64,000 nt of DNA from Pectobacterium cacticida (GTDB lineage: Bacteria > Pseudomonadota > Gammaproteobacteria > Enterobacterales > Enterobacteriaceae), in assembly GCF_036885195.1 (NCBI RefSeq), contig NZ_CP133656.1:1798001-1862000 (forward strand), written 5' to 3'. Within the stretch, counting starts at the first letter, position 1. Each line of letters starts with the position of its first letter. Shown piece by piece: positions 30,166 through 41,126 of the stretch. The notes under the pieces are model-generated. The model was given only the letters and a program-made list of their open reading frames with translations. It was not told where the DNA came from and made no database searches. A program made the translations under genes and the position numbers.

Positions 30166-30750
30166 GAGTGCGGTAACGACAGAGGGGCGCTCGGCAATAT
30201 GATCGAGATAAGCCGCCAACGCAGGGTAGCGAAACATATCTAATTTTAGCGACTGGGCCCAGCGCATGACAGTAAATAGATAAGCATCGGCAATACTGAA
30301 ACGGTTGGCGACCAGATAACTCTGTTCACTCAGTACGATATTCAGATAGCGGAATTTAACTTGCAAATACTCTATCAGCAGCGCTTTGTAAGTTTCTGGC
30401 GTGCCGGGTCGAAAGAGAGGCGTAAAAGTTTTATGCAATTCGGCAGAAATGTAATTTAGCCACTCAATCGTATGATAACGCGCCATACTGCCGGTAGGGG
30501 CAATGAGGTTGCAGTGGGGAACCAAATCCGCAATATATTCGGCTATGGCAACGCCCTCTGTGAGGATAGAACCATCGTCCAACGCTAGCGCAGGCACCAT
30601 TCCTTTGGGGTTAATAAGCATATAGTCGGTTCCACGCTCGGTTTTTTTAGTGCGTAGATTAACCTTCTCCAGCTTGAATTCCAGTTTGGACTCGATCAAA
30701 ACGATATGTGTAAAGAGAGAACTGCTTTCCGCCTGATAAAACAGCTTCAT
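30142..30750 (-). CDS. gstA: glutathione S-transferase GstA
   Basis: The 202 residues have a thioredoxin-fold domain at about 1-80 (MKLFYQAESSSLFTHIVLIE) and an all-helical domain at about 90-200 (SIADAYLFTVMRWAQSL). This is the bacterial beta-class pattern, although the Cys10 typical of beta-class enzymes is Ser here (SSSL), which is worth noting. Position near pdxY is as in E. coli. The C-terminus ends in an 8-bp DNA repeat. Confidence 0.9.
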   Translation of the reverse strand: MKLFYQAESSSLFTHIVLIESKLEFKLEKVNLRTKKTERGTDYMLINPKGMVPALALDDGSILTEGVAIAEYIADLVPHCNLIAPTGSMARYHTIEWLNYISAELHKTFTPLFRPGTPETYKALLIEYLQVKFRYLNIVLSEQSYLVANRFSIADAYLFTVMRWAQSLKLDMFRYPALAAYLDHIAERPSVVTALKVERLKG

Positions 30751-31084
30751 GAAAACCCCTTTCTATTATTATTTTTCCATCAACACATACGCTGATGATT
30801 GTTGATTAGCCCTATACTCTTCTACAACAAATCGTCACTGTAGAGTGTGAGGTACCTTACAAAATACGCCTCCTACCGCCACATTACCTGTTTTTTGTCG
30901 GGTTACTCCAGTCGGGCTATCCTCTGATAGGTTTATCAAATTCCCATTTCCACGTCATATTGCTTTGTTGCAAAAACGTTATTTTTTGTTTGTGTTATCT
31001 TTAAATAAGACCGCAATATATGGCAGGTTATTCTTTGCGTGTCCGAGACACGCTAATGAATAGCGAGTTGATTTGGGAGGACAT
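30751..31084. other. divergent regulatory region between gstA and acnA
   Basis: No gene, strong palindrome or recognised operator was found. It must carry the gstA and acnA promoters. A GGGAGGA ribosome site precedes acnA. Confidence 0.4.
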
Positions 31085-33757
31085 ATGCCATCACACCTTC
31101 GTGATATCTGTTTGGATACATTGACCGTTAAGCAACAGGTTTACCATTACTACAGTTTGCCAAAGGCGGCACAGGTGCTCGGCAATATTGCTAACCTACC
31201 AAAATCGCTTAAGGTTCTCTTGGAGAATTTATTACGCCATCTGGATGGCGACACCGTCCAGCAGGACGACCTTCAGGCGGTCGCTGACTGGCTAAAAACG
31301 GGGCATGTCGAGCGGGAAATCGCCTATCGCCCTGCACGCGTCCTAATGCAGGACTTTACCGGCGTGCCTGCCGTGGTCGATCTGGCTGCGATGCGCGAAG
31401 CGGTAAAACGACTGGGGGGGGATGTTAACAGGGTTAATCCACTGTCACCGGTCGACCTGGTAATAGATCACTCCGTTACGGTCGATCGTTTTGGCGATCG
31501 ACAGGCGCTAAAAGATAATACGCAGTTGGAAATGGCTCGCAATCATGAACGCTATGCCTTTTTGCGTTGGGGGCAACATGCCTTTAGCCACTTCCGCGTT
31601 GTACCGCCGGGGACTGGAATTTGCCATCAGGTGAATTTGGAATATCTCGCTAAGACAATCTGGCATGAAGAGCAAGGCGATAAACAATTTGCCTACCCTG
31701 ATACGCTGGTGGGAACCGATTCGCACACCACCATGATTAATGGTTTAGGTGTGCTCGGCTGGGGCGTGGGCGGAATAGAAGCTGAAGCTGCCATGTTAGG
31801 ACAGCCGATTTCGATGTTAATCCCCGATGTCGTTGGGGTGAAATTAAGCGGCAAGATGCGAGAAGGCATCACGGCGACCGATCTGGTGCTGACTATTACT
31901 CAGATGTTACGTAAACACGGCGTAGTAGGGAAGTTTGTGGAATTTTATGGTGATGGTCTGGATACATTGCCGCTGGCAGACCGAGCGACTATCGCCAATA
32001 TGGCACCGGAATATGGTGCGACCTGCGGATTCTTTCCTATCGACCAAATTACGCTCGACTACCTGCGCTTAACCAACCGAACAGAAGCACAGATCGCCCT
32101 AGTGGAGGCCTATAGCAAATGCCAGGGGCTGTGGCGAAATAGCGGCGATGAACCGGTATTTACCAGCCAACTCGCATTGGATCTGGCCACAGTGGAAACC
32201 AGCCTTGCGGGGCCAAAACGCCCACAGGATCGCGTCCCTTTAGCCAAGGTGCCAGAAGCCTTTAACGCTAGCAGAGTATTAGAGGTTGGTTCGATAAAGG
32301 CACGTACTGATTATAAAACATTCACTTTAGCAGGTGAGACCCATCGTTTACAGCAAGGGGCGGTGGTGATTGCTGCCATTACCTCTTGTACCAATACGTC
32401 TAATCCCAGCGTGCTAATGGCGGCGGGCTTACTGGCAAAAAATGCGGTAGCGCGTGGTCTGAAAACTAAGCCGTGGGTGAAAACGTCGTTGGCGCCAGGT
32501 TCACGGGTGGTTACTGATTACTATGAAAAAGCGGGATTAATGCCATATCTTGATGAACTGGGGTTCAATCTGGTGGGGTATGGCTGCACCACCTGTATTG
32601 GTAACTCCGGTCCATTGCCGGAGGCGATTGAAAATGCAATCAAAGAGGGTGATTTAACCGTCGGCGCGGTATTGTCTGGTAACCGGAACTTCGAAGGCCG
32701 AATTCACCCGTTGGTGAAGACCAACTGGTTGGCTTCACCGCCCTTAGTCGTCGCCTACGCGTTGGCCGGAAACATGAATGTCGATCTGACACAAGACCCA
32801 CTGGGTGAAGATGGTGATGGAAATCCTGTTTATTTGAAGGATATCTGGCCATCAGCCGAGGTGGTTGCGAGCGCGGTATTGAATGTCACTGCGGATATGT
32901 TTCATCAGCAATATGCAGCGGTATTTGAAGGGACGCAAGAATGGCGCGAGATTGAAATCGATGACAATCCCACCTATCAATGGCCGACAGACTCGACTTA
33001 TATTCGCCAGACGCCTTTCTTTCTGGATATGGGCAAAACGCCCGAACCGGTTAAAGATATCCATAAGGCGCGTATCCTGGCGATGTTGGGGGATTCGGTC
33101 ACCACTGACCATATCTCACCGGCAGGCAATATCAAGCAGGATAGCCCCGCGGGGCGCTATCTATTGGCGCGAGGCGTCGAAAGCGCCGCGTTTAACTCTT
33201 ACGGTTCTCGGCGAGGTAACCATGAGGTAATGATGCGTGGAACCTTTGCCAATATCCGTATTCGTAATGAGATGGTGCCGGGTAAAGAAGGCGGCTATAC
33301 CCGTCATATTCCCTCCCAAGACGAAATGACCATCTACGATGCGGCAATGCGCTATAAGGAAGCCGGCGTCCCACTGGCATTGGTGGCGGGTAAAGAATAT
33401 GGGTCTGGTTCGAGCCGCGATTGGGCAGCCAAGGGCCCGCGTTTGTTGGGGGTTCGTGTCGTCATTGCTGAATCATTCGAGCGTATTCATCGTTCAAACC
33501 TGATTGGCATGGGAATTCTGCCGCTCGAATTTCCTGATGGCGTAACGCGTAAAACGTTGCAACTCACCGGGGATGAACACATTTCAATTACGGGGTTAAA
33601 CCAACTGACGCCTGGATCGCTGGTTGAGGTAGACATTACGGATGTTGAGGGTAAGACGCAAACGATTACAACACGTTGCCGCATCGATACGCGCAACGAA
33701 CTGACCTACTACCAGAATGACGGTATTTTACATTACGTTATTCGTAATATGCTGTAG
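31085..33757 (+). CDS. acnA: aconitate hydratase A
   Basis: The 890 residues start at [13 protein letters not shown] (ATG 31085, GGGAGGA upstream); an in-frame TTG at 31073 is less likely. [4Fe-4S] ligands are Cys in [10 protein letters not shown] (about 430) and [11 protein letters not shown] (about 499-502). Segments [22 protein letters not shown] and [13 protein letters not shown] are diagnostic. It isomerises citrate to isocitrate; AcnA is the stress-stable isozyme in enterobacteria. In E. coli ribA also follows acnA. Confidence 0.97.
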   Translation: MPSHLRDICLDTLTVKQQVYHYYSLPKAAQVLGNIANLPKSLKVLLENLLRHLDGDTVQQDDLQAVADWLKTGHVEREIAYRPARVLMQDFTGVPAVVDLAAMREAVKRLGGDVNRVNPLSPVDLVIDHSVTVDRFGDRQALKDNTQLEMARNHERYAFLRWGQHAFSHFRVVPPGTGICHQVNLEYLAKTIWHEEQGDKQFAYPDTLVGTDSHTTMINGLGVLGWGVGGIEAEAAMLGQPISMLIPDVVGVKLSGKMREGITATDLVLTITQMLRKHGVVGKFVEFYGDGLDTLPLADRATIANMAPEYGATCGFFPIDQITLDYLRLTNRTEAQIALVEAYSKCQGLWRNSGDEPVFTSQLALDLATVETSLAGPKRPQDRVPLAKVPEAFNASRVLEVGSIKARTDYKTFTLAGETHRLQQGAVVIAAITSCTNTSNPSVLMAAGLLAKNAVARGLKTKPWVKTSLAPGSRVVTDYYEKAGLMPYLDELGFNLVGYGCTTCIGNSGPLPEAIENAIKEGDLTVGAVLSGNRNFEGRIHPLVKTNWLASPPLVVAYALAGNMNVDLTQDPLGEDGDGNPVYLKDIWPSAEVVASAVLNVTADMFHQQYAAVFEGTQEWREIEIDDNPTYQWPTDSTYIRQTPFFLDMGKTPEPVKDIHKARILAMLGDSVTTDHISPAGNIKQDSPAGRYLLARGVESAAFNSYGSRRGNHEVMMRGTFANIRIRNEMVPGKEGGYTRHIPSQDEMTIYDAAMRYKEAGVPLALVAGKEYGSGSSRDWAAKGPRLLGVRVVIAESFERIHRSNLIGMGILPLEFPDGVTRKTLQLTGDEHISITGLNQLTPGSLVEVDITDVEGKTQTITTRCRIDTRNELTYYQNDGILHYVIRNML

Positions 33758-33782
33758 TACCCCTTTCGTCGACGCCTAACGC

Positions 33783-33815
33783 GCTGGTGCACGTTTTCCG
33801 TGTACCAGCCATTTT
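33783..33815 (+). terminator. hairpin after acnA
   Basis: GCTGGTGCACG and CGTGTACCAGC form an 11-bp stem with one G-U pair and loop TTTTC, followed by CATTTTCTTC. It lies between convergent acnA and ribA. Confidence 0.6.
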
Positions 33816-33897
33816 CTTCTACGGAAGCTCCCCCAAACTACGGGCAAATCGTGAACGGTTGTAGCTAATGGTTCGATGATTCTGAGAAGCTAATGCG

Positions 33898-34491
33898 TTA
33901 TTTTATATCCAACATATGCCCCATTTTAGAGGCCTTGGTTGCCAGGTAACGTTCGTTTTTGGGATTGCGCCCGACAATCAAAGGTACACGTTCGACGATA
34001 TTGATACCGGCTTCATTGAGTATTTTGACTTTTTGCGGGTTGTTGGTTAATAGACGAACTTCATCTACTTCTAACAACTTAAACATGTCGGCACACAGGG
34101 TGAAATCTCGTTCGTCGGCAGCAAATCCAAGCTGATGGTTGGCTTCTACCGTGTCGGCGCCTAAATCCTGCAACGCGTACGCGCGTATTTTATTGAGCAA
34201 CCCAATATTACGGCCTTCCTGGCGGTGATATAACAGCACGCCTCGTCCCTCTTCGGCAATGTGGCGCAAGGCGGCCTCTAATTGGAAACCACAGTCACAG
34301 CGCAAGCTAAATAACGCATCTCCTGTCAAGCACTCGGAATGTACACGGGCAAGCACGGGAACCGGACCGGAAATATCACCATAAACCAGAGCGAGATGAT
34401 CGTGGCCTGTGGCGATTTCTTCAAAACCGACCATCAGAAAATCGCCCCACGCGGTGGGTAATTTGGCTTCCGCCACCCGTTTTAGCTGCAT
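33898..34491 (-). CDS. ribA: GTP cyclohydrolase II
   Basis: The 197 residues start at [13 protein letters not shown] (ATG 34491) in line with E. coli; the frame extends to 34518. Zinc ligands are in [17 protein letters not shown] (three Cys), and the catalytic segment is [15 protein letters not shown]. It opens GTP in the first step of riboflavin synthesis. Confidence 0.96.
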   Translation of the reverse strand: MQLKRVAEAKLPTAWGDFLMVGFEEIATGHDHLALVYGDISGPVPVLARVHSECLTGDALFSLRCDCGFQLEAALRHIAEEGRGVLLYHRQEGRNIGLLNKIRAYALQDLGADTVEANHQLGFAADERDFTLCADMFKLLEVDEVRLLTNNPQKVKILNEAGINIVERVPLIVGRNPKNERYLATKASKMGHMLDIK

Positions 34492-34749
34492 ACTTTTCTC
34501 CAAAAAAGCCGAATTCAAAAAAAATGCTGGGGGCGGATCCTACTGCGACCCATCCCGCTTGACCAGCTAAAAAGCCTGTCCAAGAACGTCAAAAATAGTG
34601 AATTACAACATAGCGACCACAATTTGGTTTCAGGTGTGTTGACAGAAACGGGCGCCATTTTACGTCATACTGACGGTCTGTGTCAGATTTTCTGATAGTA
34701 TTGTAAATAGTTTGTTGCAAACCATCATGCTGAATTATGGGAATAAATT

Positions 34750-35529
34750 ATGTATGAAATCGCCAAGCGGACGACCATTGGTGCGCTGCTATTGCTGATT
34801 ATGCCAATCATTATCTGGATGAGTGGCTGGCAGTGGCAGCCGGGGAATGATGGCCTCTGGTTATACGCCCTCTTTTGGGTAACGGAAACCGTGACCTCAC
34901 CGTGGGGAATACTCGCGAGTCTGGTGTTAAGCATCTGGTTCCTCTGGTGTTTGCGTTTTCGCCTGAAGCCCGCGCTTGGCGTGTTGGTGATTATGTTGAT
35001 TACCGTGCTGCTGGGGCAGGGCATAAAATCGGCGCTAAAAGCGTGGTATCAGGAATCAAGGCCCTATGTTATTTGGTTAGAAAAACATCATCAGATTGAC
35101 GACAGTTACTTCTATTCGCTGCCGCGCAAGGCGCGAGCGGAATTAGTGAAAACGCAATTGCAGGATCAAACGTTGATTCCACCCTGGTTACGCAATCACT
35201 GGCAGTTTGAGACCGGTTTTGCATTTCCCTCTGGACACACTATGTTTGCCGCGACCTGGGCACTATTAGGGGTAGGGTTGCTGTGGGCGCGTCGCCATTA
35301 TAAAACGGTAGTGATCCTTATGCTTTGGGCCAGTGGCGTTATGGGGAGCCGTCTGGCGCTCGGTATGCATTGGCCGCAGGATCTGGTCGTGGCCACATTG
35401 ATTAGCTGGCTGTTGGTCATCGTGGCAACGGCACTGGCGCAGCGTTGGTGCGGTCCACTCTCGCTCCAACACAAAGAAATCCAGAATCCAGCGATTAATG
35501 GTGTAGGCAAGGATAAATCCGCATCATAA
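34750..35529 (+). CDS. pgpB: phosphatidylglycerophosphatase B
   Basis: This 259-residue PAP2-family membrane phosphatase has about six membrane segments. The three phosphatase motifs are visible: KAWYQESRP (about 97-105), FPSGHT (about 159-164) and SRLALGMHWPQD (about 200-211) with the catalytic His. It dephosphorylates PGP and undecaprenyl diphosphate at the inner membrane. Order ribA-pgpB-lapA is that of E. coli. Confidence 0.95.
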   Translation: MYEIAKRTTIGALLLLIMPIIIWMSGWQWQPGNDGLWLYALFWVTETVTSPWGILASLVLSIWFLWCLRFRLKPALGVLVIMLITVLLGQGIKSALKAWYQESRPYVIWLEKHHQIDDSYFYSLPRKARAELVKTQLQDQTLIPPWLRNHWQFETGFAFPSGHTMFAATWALLGVGLLWARRHYKTVVILMLWASGVMGSRLALGMHWPQDLVVATLISWLLVIVATALAQRWCGPLSLQHKEIQNPAINGVGKDKSAS

Positions 35530-35786
35530 TGTATCGTTGTTTTTTTGCTATGGGTTTTCATCGGCGGTACGTTGCATTGCCGCCACATTTATTGCGGTTT
35601 TCTGCAAAGTTCCGTCGGCATGCTATTGTCACTTTGATCTTATGTAGACTAAATGAGTCAGTGTGTATCCACCACGAAATGCGGTTCAGCCTTTCCCTGT
35701 CTGGGACGGGCATGGTAGTTTAGTAGGGTTTGCCGCCAAGATTTGGCATCATTCATCTGATTAATGGATATCACAGGAAGGAAAAT

Positions 35787-36092
35787 GTGAAATATTTGCT
35801 GATTTTTTTACTCGTGCTGGCGATATTCATCATTTCTGTCACATTGGGTGCGCACAACGATCAGGTTGTGGCATTTAATTACCTACTGGCGCAGGGAAAT
35901 TATCGTATTTCCACGCTGCTTGCTACGCTCTTTGCGCTGGGCTTCATCCTCGGCTGGATTATCTGTGGTCTGTTTTATCTGCGTCAACGCATCGCGCTTG
36001 GTCGAGCACAACGTAAAATTAAACGCTTGGAACAGCAGCTTTCTACCTCTACTGAGGAGAATGTAGCGTCAGTGCCGACGGTAACCCACTAA
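35787..36092 (+). CDS. lapA: LPS assembly protein LapA
   Basis: The 101 residues start at GTG 35787 behind GGAAGG; the open frame upstream lacks homology. Two membrane helices (KYLLIFLLVLAIFIISVTL, about 2-20; TLLATLFALGFILGWIICG, about 42-60) precede a coiled-coil tail (RAQRKIKRLEQQL). LapA works with LapB at the inner membrane in control of LPS synthesis. lapB follows after 12 bp. Confidence 0.94.
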   Translation: MKYLLIFLLVLAIFIISVTLGAHNDQVVAFNYLLAQGNYRISTLLATLFALGFILGWIICGLFYLRQRIALGRAQRKIKRLEQQLSTSTEENVASVPTVTH

Positions 36093-36104
36093 GGAATTCT
36101 CTCT

Positions 36105-37274
36105 ATGTTAGAACTGCTGTTTCTGTTGCTGCCCGTGGCCGCCGCGTACGGTTGGTACATGGGCCGCAGGAGTGCGCAGCAGGACAAAGATCAGGAGTCT
36201 AACCGCTTATCCCGCGAATATGTCGCCGGGGTCAATTTTCTGTTATCCAACCAGCAAGACAAGGCCGTTGAGTTATTTCTTGATATGCTTAAGGATGATA
36301 GCAACACTTTTGAAGCCCATCTCACGCTCGGTAACTTGTTCCGTTCACGCGGAGAGGTTGATCGCGCAATTCGTATCCATCAGGCGCTAACGGAGAGTGC
36401 ATCGTTAACGTTTGAACAGCGGCTTCTCGCTGTGCAGCAACTGGGGCGGGACTATATGTCCGCTGGACTCTATGATCGAGCCGAGGAAATTTTTAACCAA
36501 CTGGTAGACGAAGAGGATTTCCGGCACAGCGCCTTACAGCAGTTATTGCAGATCTATCAGGCGACTAGCGACTGGCAGGCGGCGATCGATGTTGCGGAAA
36601 AATTGCTTAAGATGGGGAAGGATTCGCTTCGCATCGAAATCGCCCATTTTTATTGTGAGCTGGCGCTGTTGGCGATGGGCAGTGACGATTTGGACAAGGC
36701 ATTAATGCTGCTGAAAAAAGGATTTGCGGCAGATAATCAGTGCGCTCGCGCATCCATTATGATGGGGCGCATCTACATGGCGCGACAGGATTATTTGCGT
36801 GCGGCGGAAGTATTGCGACAGGTACTCGAACAGGATAAAGAATTGGTGAGTGAAACCTTGCCGATGCTACAAGAGTGCTATCAAATGTTGGATAAGCCGC
36901 AAGACTGGGCGGATTTTCTCAAGCGCTGTGTTGAAGAGAATACCGGGGCGACAGCGGAGCTGATGTTAGCCGATATCCTCGAAAGAGAAGAGGGGGCCGA
37001 TGTCGCTCAAGTTTATATCAATCGCCAGCTTCAACGGCACCCGACAATGCGCGTGTTTCACCGTCTGATGGATTTTCATCTGCACGAAGCGGAAGATGGG
37101 CGGGCAAAAGAAAGTCTGGTGGTGTTACGCGATATGGTGGGCGAACAAATCCGTACCAAACCCCGCTATCGCTGCCGTAAATGTGGCTTTACTTCGCAAT
37201 CGCTCTATTGGCAATGCCCCTCTTGCAAGTCGTGGGCAAGTATTAAACCTATACGTGGGCTTGACGGGCAATAA
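36105..37274 (+). CDS. lapB: LPS assembly protein LapB
   Basis: The 389 residues have an N-terminal membrane anchor (MLELLFLLLPVAAAYGWYMG). About nine TPR repeats follow, then a rubredoxin-type zinc domain with two CxxC pairs (YRCRKCGF, WQCPSCKSW) at about 355-378. LapB adapts LpxC for FtsH proteolysis and so limits lipid A synthesis. It forms an operon with lapA. Confidence 0.96.
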   Translation: MLELLFLLLPVAAAYGWYMGRRSAQQDKDQESNRLSREYVAGVNFLLSNQQDKAVELFLDMLKDDSNTFEAHLTLGNLFRSRGEVDRAIRIHQALTESASLTFEQRLLAVQQLGRDYMSAGLYDRAEEIFNQLVDEEDFRHSALQQLLQIYQATSDWQAAIDVAEKLLKMGKDSLRIEIAHFYCELALLAMGSDDLDKALMLLKKGFAADNQCARASIMMGRIYMARQDYLRAAEVLRQVLEQDKELVSETLPMLQECYQMLDKPQDWADFLKRCVEENTGATAELMLADILEREEGADVAQVYINRQLQRHPTMRVFHRLMDFHLHEAEDGRAKESLVVLRDMVGEQIRTKPRYRCRKCGFTSQSLYWQCPSCKSWASIKPIRGLDGQ

Positions 37275-37465
37275 TCATCAACAACGCATCATCAACAGCA
37301 AGAGATAAATCATTCCTACATTAGTTACAACATACATGTGGTTTTTATATCAATACGGTTCCAGCAGGCATCTTTAATTGCACTCGTCTTTAGGTCGCTG
37401 GGATTTCCTCAGCGGGGCATGTAGAATGCGGCGGTAAATTAGGCTTGCAAGATACTGAGTGACAC

Positions 37466-38206
37466 ATGACAAACACGAATCTACAGCAACAAAAGCCGAC
37501 GGTATCTTCACCGATCGTGGTCGCATTGGACTATGCTAGCCAACAGGCCGCACTGTCGTTTGTTGATCGAATCGATCCACAAGACTGCCGTTTAAAGGTG
37601 GGAAAAGAGATGTTTACCTTATTCGGCCCATCGTTTGTGCAGACGCTCCAACAGCGTGGTTTTGATGTCTTTCTCGATCTGAAATTTCATGATATCCCAA
37701 ACACCGTGGCTCACGCCGTTGCGGCCGCCGCCGATCTCGGCGTATGGATGGTGAATGTTCACGCTAGCGGCGGGGCGCGCATGATGATAGCCGCAAAAGA
37801 GGCGCTGGTACCCTTCGGGAAGGACGCGCCGTTATTGATTGCCGTGACTGTGCTAACCAGTATGAATGAAGATGACCTGCGTGGGCTTGGGATTAGCCTT
37901 AGCCCGGCGGAGCAAGCAGAAAGGTTAGCCGTGCTCACGCATAATAGCGGGCTGGATGGCGTAGTGTGTTCCGCGCACGAAGCATTGCGATTAAAGCAGG
38001 TGTGTGGGACAGCGTTCACCTTGGTCACGCCGGGCATCCGTCCGCTTGGTAGCGAGGCTGGCGATCAACGCCGTATTATGACGCCGGTTCAGGCACAGCA
38101 GGCAGGCGTCGATTATATGGTCATTGGACGCCCGATTACCCAATCGCCCGATCCAGCGCGGACATTGCGTGAGATTCGAACGTCGTTGTTAGGTACGGCA
38201 TCATGA
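37466..38206 (+). CDS. pyrF: orotidine 5'-phosphate decarboxylase
   Basis: The 246 residues carry the catalytic signature [11 protein letters not shown] (Asp-x-Lys-x2-Asp) at about 72-82, with the second Lys in LKVGKEMF. It makes UMP, the last step of pyrimidine synthesis. It overlaps yciH by 4 bp, as in E. coli. Confidence 0.97.
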   Translation: MTNTNLQQQKPTVSSPIVVALDYASQQAALSFVDRIDPQDCRLKVGKEMFTLFGPSFVQTLQQRGFDVFLDLKFHDIPNTVAHAVAAAADLGVWMVNVHASGGARMMIAAKEALVPFGKDAPLLIAVTVLTSMNEDDLRGLGISLSPAEQAERLAVLTHNSGLDGVVCSAHEALRLKQVCGTAFTLVTPGIRPLGSEAGDQRRIMTPVQAQQAGVDYMVIGRPITQSPDPARTLREIRTSLLGTAS

Positions 38207-38532
38207 GTGACAAGCATAATCACCCTTTGGTTTACTCGACGGAAACAGGACGTATTAAGCAGGAGCAACCACGGGTAGACCGACCAAAAGGAGATGGTAT
38301 CGTGCGTATCCAGCGGCAAACGCATGGGCGTAAAGGGAAGGGCGTCTGCCTAATTAGCGGCCTCGATCTTGACGATGCCGCCCTGGACAAACTGGCTACA
38401 GAGTTAAAGAAAAAGTGTGGTAGCGGTGGTGCCGTTAAAGACGGGACGATCGAAATCCAGGGGGACAAGCGTGACTTGCTAAAACAGCTTTTAGAAGCGA
38501 AAGGGTTGACGGTTAAGCTGGCCGGTGGCTAA
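38203..38532 (+). CDS. yciH: SUI1/eIF1-like protein YciH
   Basis: The 109 residues have an SUI1 domain at about 30-105 ([20 protein letters not shown], then [21 protein letters not shown]). YciH resembles eukaryotic eIF1 and is proposed to affect initiation fidelity. It is translationally coupled to pyrF through ATGA. Confidence 0.95.
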   Translation: MSDKHNHPLVYSTETGRIKQEQPRVDRPKGDGIVRIQRQTHGRKGKGVCLISGLDLDDAALDKLATELKKKCGSGGAVKDGTIEIQGDKRDLLKQLLEAKGLTVKLAGG

Positions 38533-38587
38533 CACATGGCTACAGTGCAGCAGGTTAATTCCTGTGACCTGCTGCGAAAGTTCGCTA

Positions 38588-38712
38588 TTAATTAACCCGG
38601 TGGCCAATCAGTCCTCCAATAGCCGCACCGTCCAATGGTCCCTCTTATCGCTAACAGCTCCGCACCAACGGCGATATTCCGGTCGCGCTTGAAAGTCGTT
38701 GAACGGCCAGGA
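38588..38712 (-). pseudogene. osmB: decayed osmB remnant
   Basis: Two minus-strand frames match successive parts of the E. coli osmotically inducible lipoprotein OsmB. KRDRNIAVGA (about 38660-38690) fits its KRDRNTAIGA. GPLDGAAIGGLIGHRVN before the TAA at 38588-38590 fits its C-terminal TLGGAAVGGVIGHQV. The two pieces are in different frames, the middle glycine-rich stretch is mostly missing, and no signal peptide or start remains. E. coli osmB lies right after yciH on the opposite strand, as here. Confidence 0.75.
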
Positions 38713-38752
38713 GCCTTTGCCACTGGCGTAATGGTTATAGTGCATTTTCCTT

Positions 38753-38789
38753 CCCGCCGCATGAGAGGAATTGAAGATCATGCGGCGGG
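38753..38789. terminator. strong hairpin downstream of cstA
   Basis: A perfect 12-bp stem CCCGCCGCATGA/TCATGCGGCGGG has a 13-base loop. It lies 6 bp after the cstA stop, with no T tract. It may act as a terminator or an mRNA 3' stabiliser. Confidence 0.5.
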
Positions 38790-38794
38790 GCAGT

Positions 38795-40858
38795 TTAGGG
38801 TTGAGCGCCGTCCCGCCAAATAATGGGGCTTTCTTTTGCCGTTGGAACCTTGCTGCTCAGCGCCCGACGAATGACAAAGAACGCGGAAATCAGCATCGTT
38901 ACCGCGACCAGCATGAAAAACCCGCACAGTGCGGCGTTAATCTGGTTGCTGAAAACGATCGTTTCCATATCTTTAATCGATTTTGCCGGTGCAATGAGTG
39001 TGTTCTGTTCTATACCCGCCGCGAAGCGTTTCGCTTGCGCCAAAAAACCAATACTGGGATTGTCATGGAATATCTTTTGCCAACCCGCCGTCATTGAGGT
39101 AATAAACAGCCAAATAGTGGGGAGGATCGTCACCCAGGCATAGCGTTGTTTCTTCATCTTAAATAGCACCACGGTGCCAAGAATCAATGCCATTGACGCC
39201 AGCATCTGATTACCGATGCCAAATAACGGCCAGAGCGTATTGATCCCGCCAAGAGGGTCGATAACCCCTTGGTATACGAAGAATCCCCAGCCTGCGACGG
39301 CCACTGTAGTGCCAGCCAGATTTCCCAGCCAGGAATGGCTATTCGCTAATTTCGGTATCGCAATACCGACCAAATCCTGCACCATGAAGCGGCAGGCGCG
39401 CGTTCCCGCATCGACAGCGGTTAAGATGAATAGTGCTTCAAACAGGATGGCAAAGTGATACCAGAATGCCATCATCGCTCGGCTATTAAAGATTTCGGTG
39501 ATGATATATGCCATGCCCACGGCGAAGGTTGGCGCACCACCGGCGCGGGACAGAATCGAGGCTTCGCCAACATCGTTCGCTATCGCACTCAATTCCTGAG
39601 GGGTAATCACGAATCCCCAGTTATTAATGGCTAACGATGCGCTTTCTACCGTGGTGCCAATCAGTGCAGCGGGAGAATTCATCGCAAAGTAGACGCCCGG
39701 CTCGATAACCGAGGCACAAATAAGCGCCATGATAGCCACAAAGGATTCCATTAACATGGCGCCATATCCGATGAAACGGATATGACTTTCACGTTCAACC
39801 AATTTCGGCGTGGTGCCGCTGGAAACCAGCGCATGGAAGCCAGAAATTGCGCCGCAGGCAATGGTAATAAAGAGAAATGGGAATAGAGAACCAGAGAAAA
39901 CCGGGCCGCTGCCGTCGATAAATCGGGAAACCGCGGGCATTTTCATTTCCGGCATGGCGAATACGATGCCGAATGCCAGGCCGATAATGACGCCGATTTT
40001 CAGGAAAGTAGAGAGGTAATCACGCGGAGCCAACAGGAGCCAGACGGGCAGAACGGAAGCCACAAAGCCGTAAATAACCAGTACCCAGGTAAGTGATGTG
40101 CCTTTGAGAGTGAAGAATGGTCCCCAGTAAGGATGCGCGGCGATATTACCGCCGTAAACAATTGCCAGCATCATGAGCACAAAGCCAATGATAGACACTT
40201 CGGCAATTTTACCCGGTCGTAAAAAGCGCATGTAAACGCCCATAAAGAGCGCGATAGGGATGGTCGCAGCGATGGTAAACAACCCCCACGGGCTCTCCGC
40301 CAGGGCTTTTACGACGACCAACGCTAATGCCGAAAGAATGATAATCATCACGCCTAGCGCACCAAGCATGGTGATAATCCCCGCGAACGACCCCAACTCC
40401 TGTTTTGCCATTTCCCCCAGAGAACGGCCGTCACGCCGCGTGGAGATAAATAGCACCAAAAAATCCTGTACCGCGCCAGCTAGCATGACCCCGACCAAGA
40501 TCCAGATCGTGCCGGGAAGAAAACCCATTTGCGCGGCAAGGATGGGCCCGACCAGCGGACCGGCTCCGGCGATAGCCGCGAAATGGTGGCCAAACAAGAC
40601 CCATTTATTGGTGGGCACGTAATCCAAGCCGTCATTATGACGCTCAGCCGGAGTCAGCCGGCGATCGTCGAGTTCGAATACTTTTTTAGCGATAAACAGG
40701 CTATAAAACCGATAGGCGATGCTGTAACACGATACCGCGGCAATCACCAGCCATACAGCATTGACGTGTTCGCCACGACTGAGCGCCAGCGTGGCGAACG
40801 CAAACGCGCCCGCCAGGCCGACGAGCAGCCAAATCACCATGCTTTTGACATTATTCAT
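38795..40858 (-). CDS. cstA: CstA-family carbon-starvation (peptide/pyruvate) transporter
   Basis: This 687-residue membrane protein has about 16-18 predicted helices. Family segments include FGHHFAAIAGAGPLVGPILA, VSTRRDG-type ISTRRDGRSLGE and FLFITIACGAISGFHALVSS. CstA and BtsT carriers import pyruvate and perhaps peptides during nutrient limitation. The sequence fits the family but does not by itself separate CstA from BtsT. The usual small partner ybdD is not found beside it. Confidence 0.88.
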   Translation of the reverse strand: MNNVKSMVIWLLVGLAGAFAFATLALSRGEHVNAVWLVIAAVSCYSIAYRFYSLFIAKKVFELDDRRLTPAERHNDGLDYVPTNKWVLFGHHFAAIAGAGPLVGPILAAQMGFLPGTIWILVGVMLAGAVQDFLVLFISTRRDGRSLGEMAKQELGSFAGIITMLGALGVMIIILSALALVVVKALAESPWGLFTIAATIPIALFMGVYMRFLRPGKIAEVSIIGFVLMMLAIVYGGNIAAHPYWGPFFTLKGTSLTWVLVIYGFVASVLPVWLLLAPRDYLSTFLKIGVIIGLAFGIVFAMPEMKMPAVSRFIDGSGPVFSGSLFPFLFITIACGAISGFHALVSSGTTPKLVERESHIRFIGYGAMLMESFVAIMALICASVIEPGVYFAMNSPAALIGTTVESASLAINNWGFVITPQELSAIANDVGEASILSRAGGAPTFAVGMAYIITEIFNSRAMMAFWYHFAILFEALFILTAVDAGTRACRFMVQDLVGIAIPKLANSHSWLGNLAGTTVAVAGWGFFVYQGVIDPLGGINTLWPLFGIGNQMLASMALILGTVVLFKMKKQRYAWVTILPTIWLFITSMTAGWQKIFHDNPSIGFLAQAKRFAAGIEQNTLIAPAKSIKDMETIVFSNQINAALCGFFMLVAVTMLISAFFVIRRALSSKVPTAKESPIIWRDGAQP

Positions 40859-41126
40859 GACACACTCCTTCGTAATTTAGAAACGGGGGTAGCGCGAGTG
40901 TTAATGCCATTTAACAATAGTGAGTTTGCCGCCGAAGAGAAGCAGGCCGATAAGAAAATGTGAGCGAACGTTACTTTATGTAAGTAAATTTAAAGGGGCG
41001 ATTAAACGCTCAATGTAAAAATCCGTTTCGTTTAGATGTGAGCGCTAAAGTCTGACGGCATTATGCCAATGTGCGGGATACCAATGTGCGGGCGAATAGA
41101 ACGCCCGCCTGAAACATCCAGCCAAA

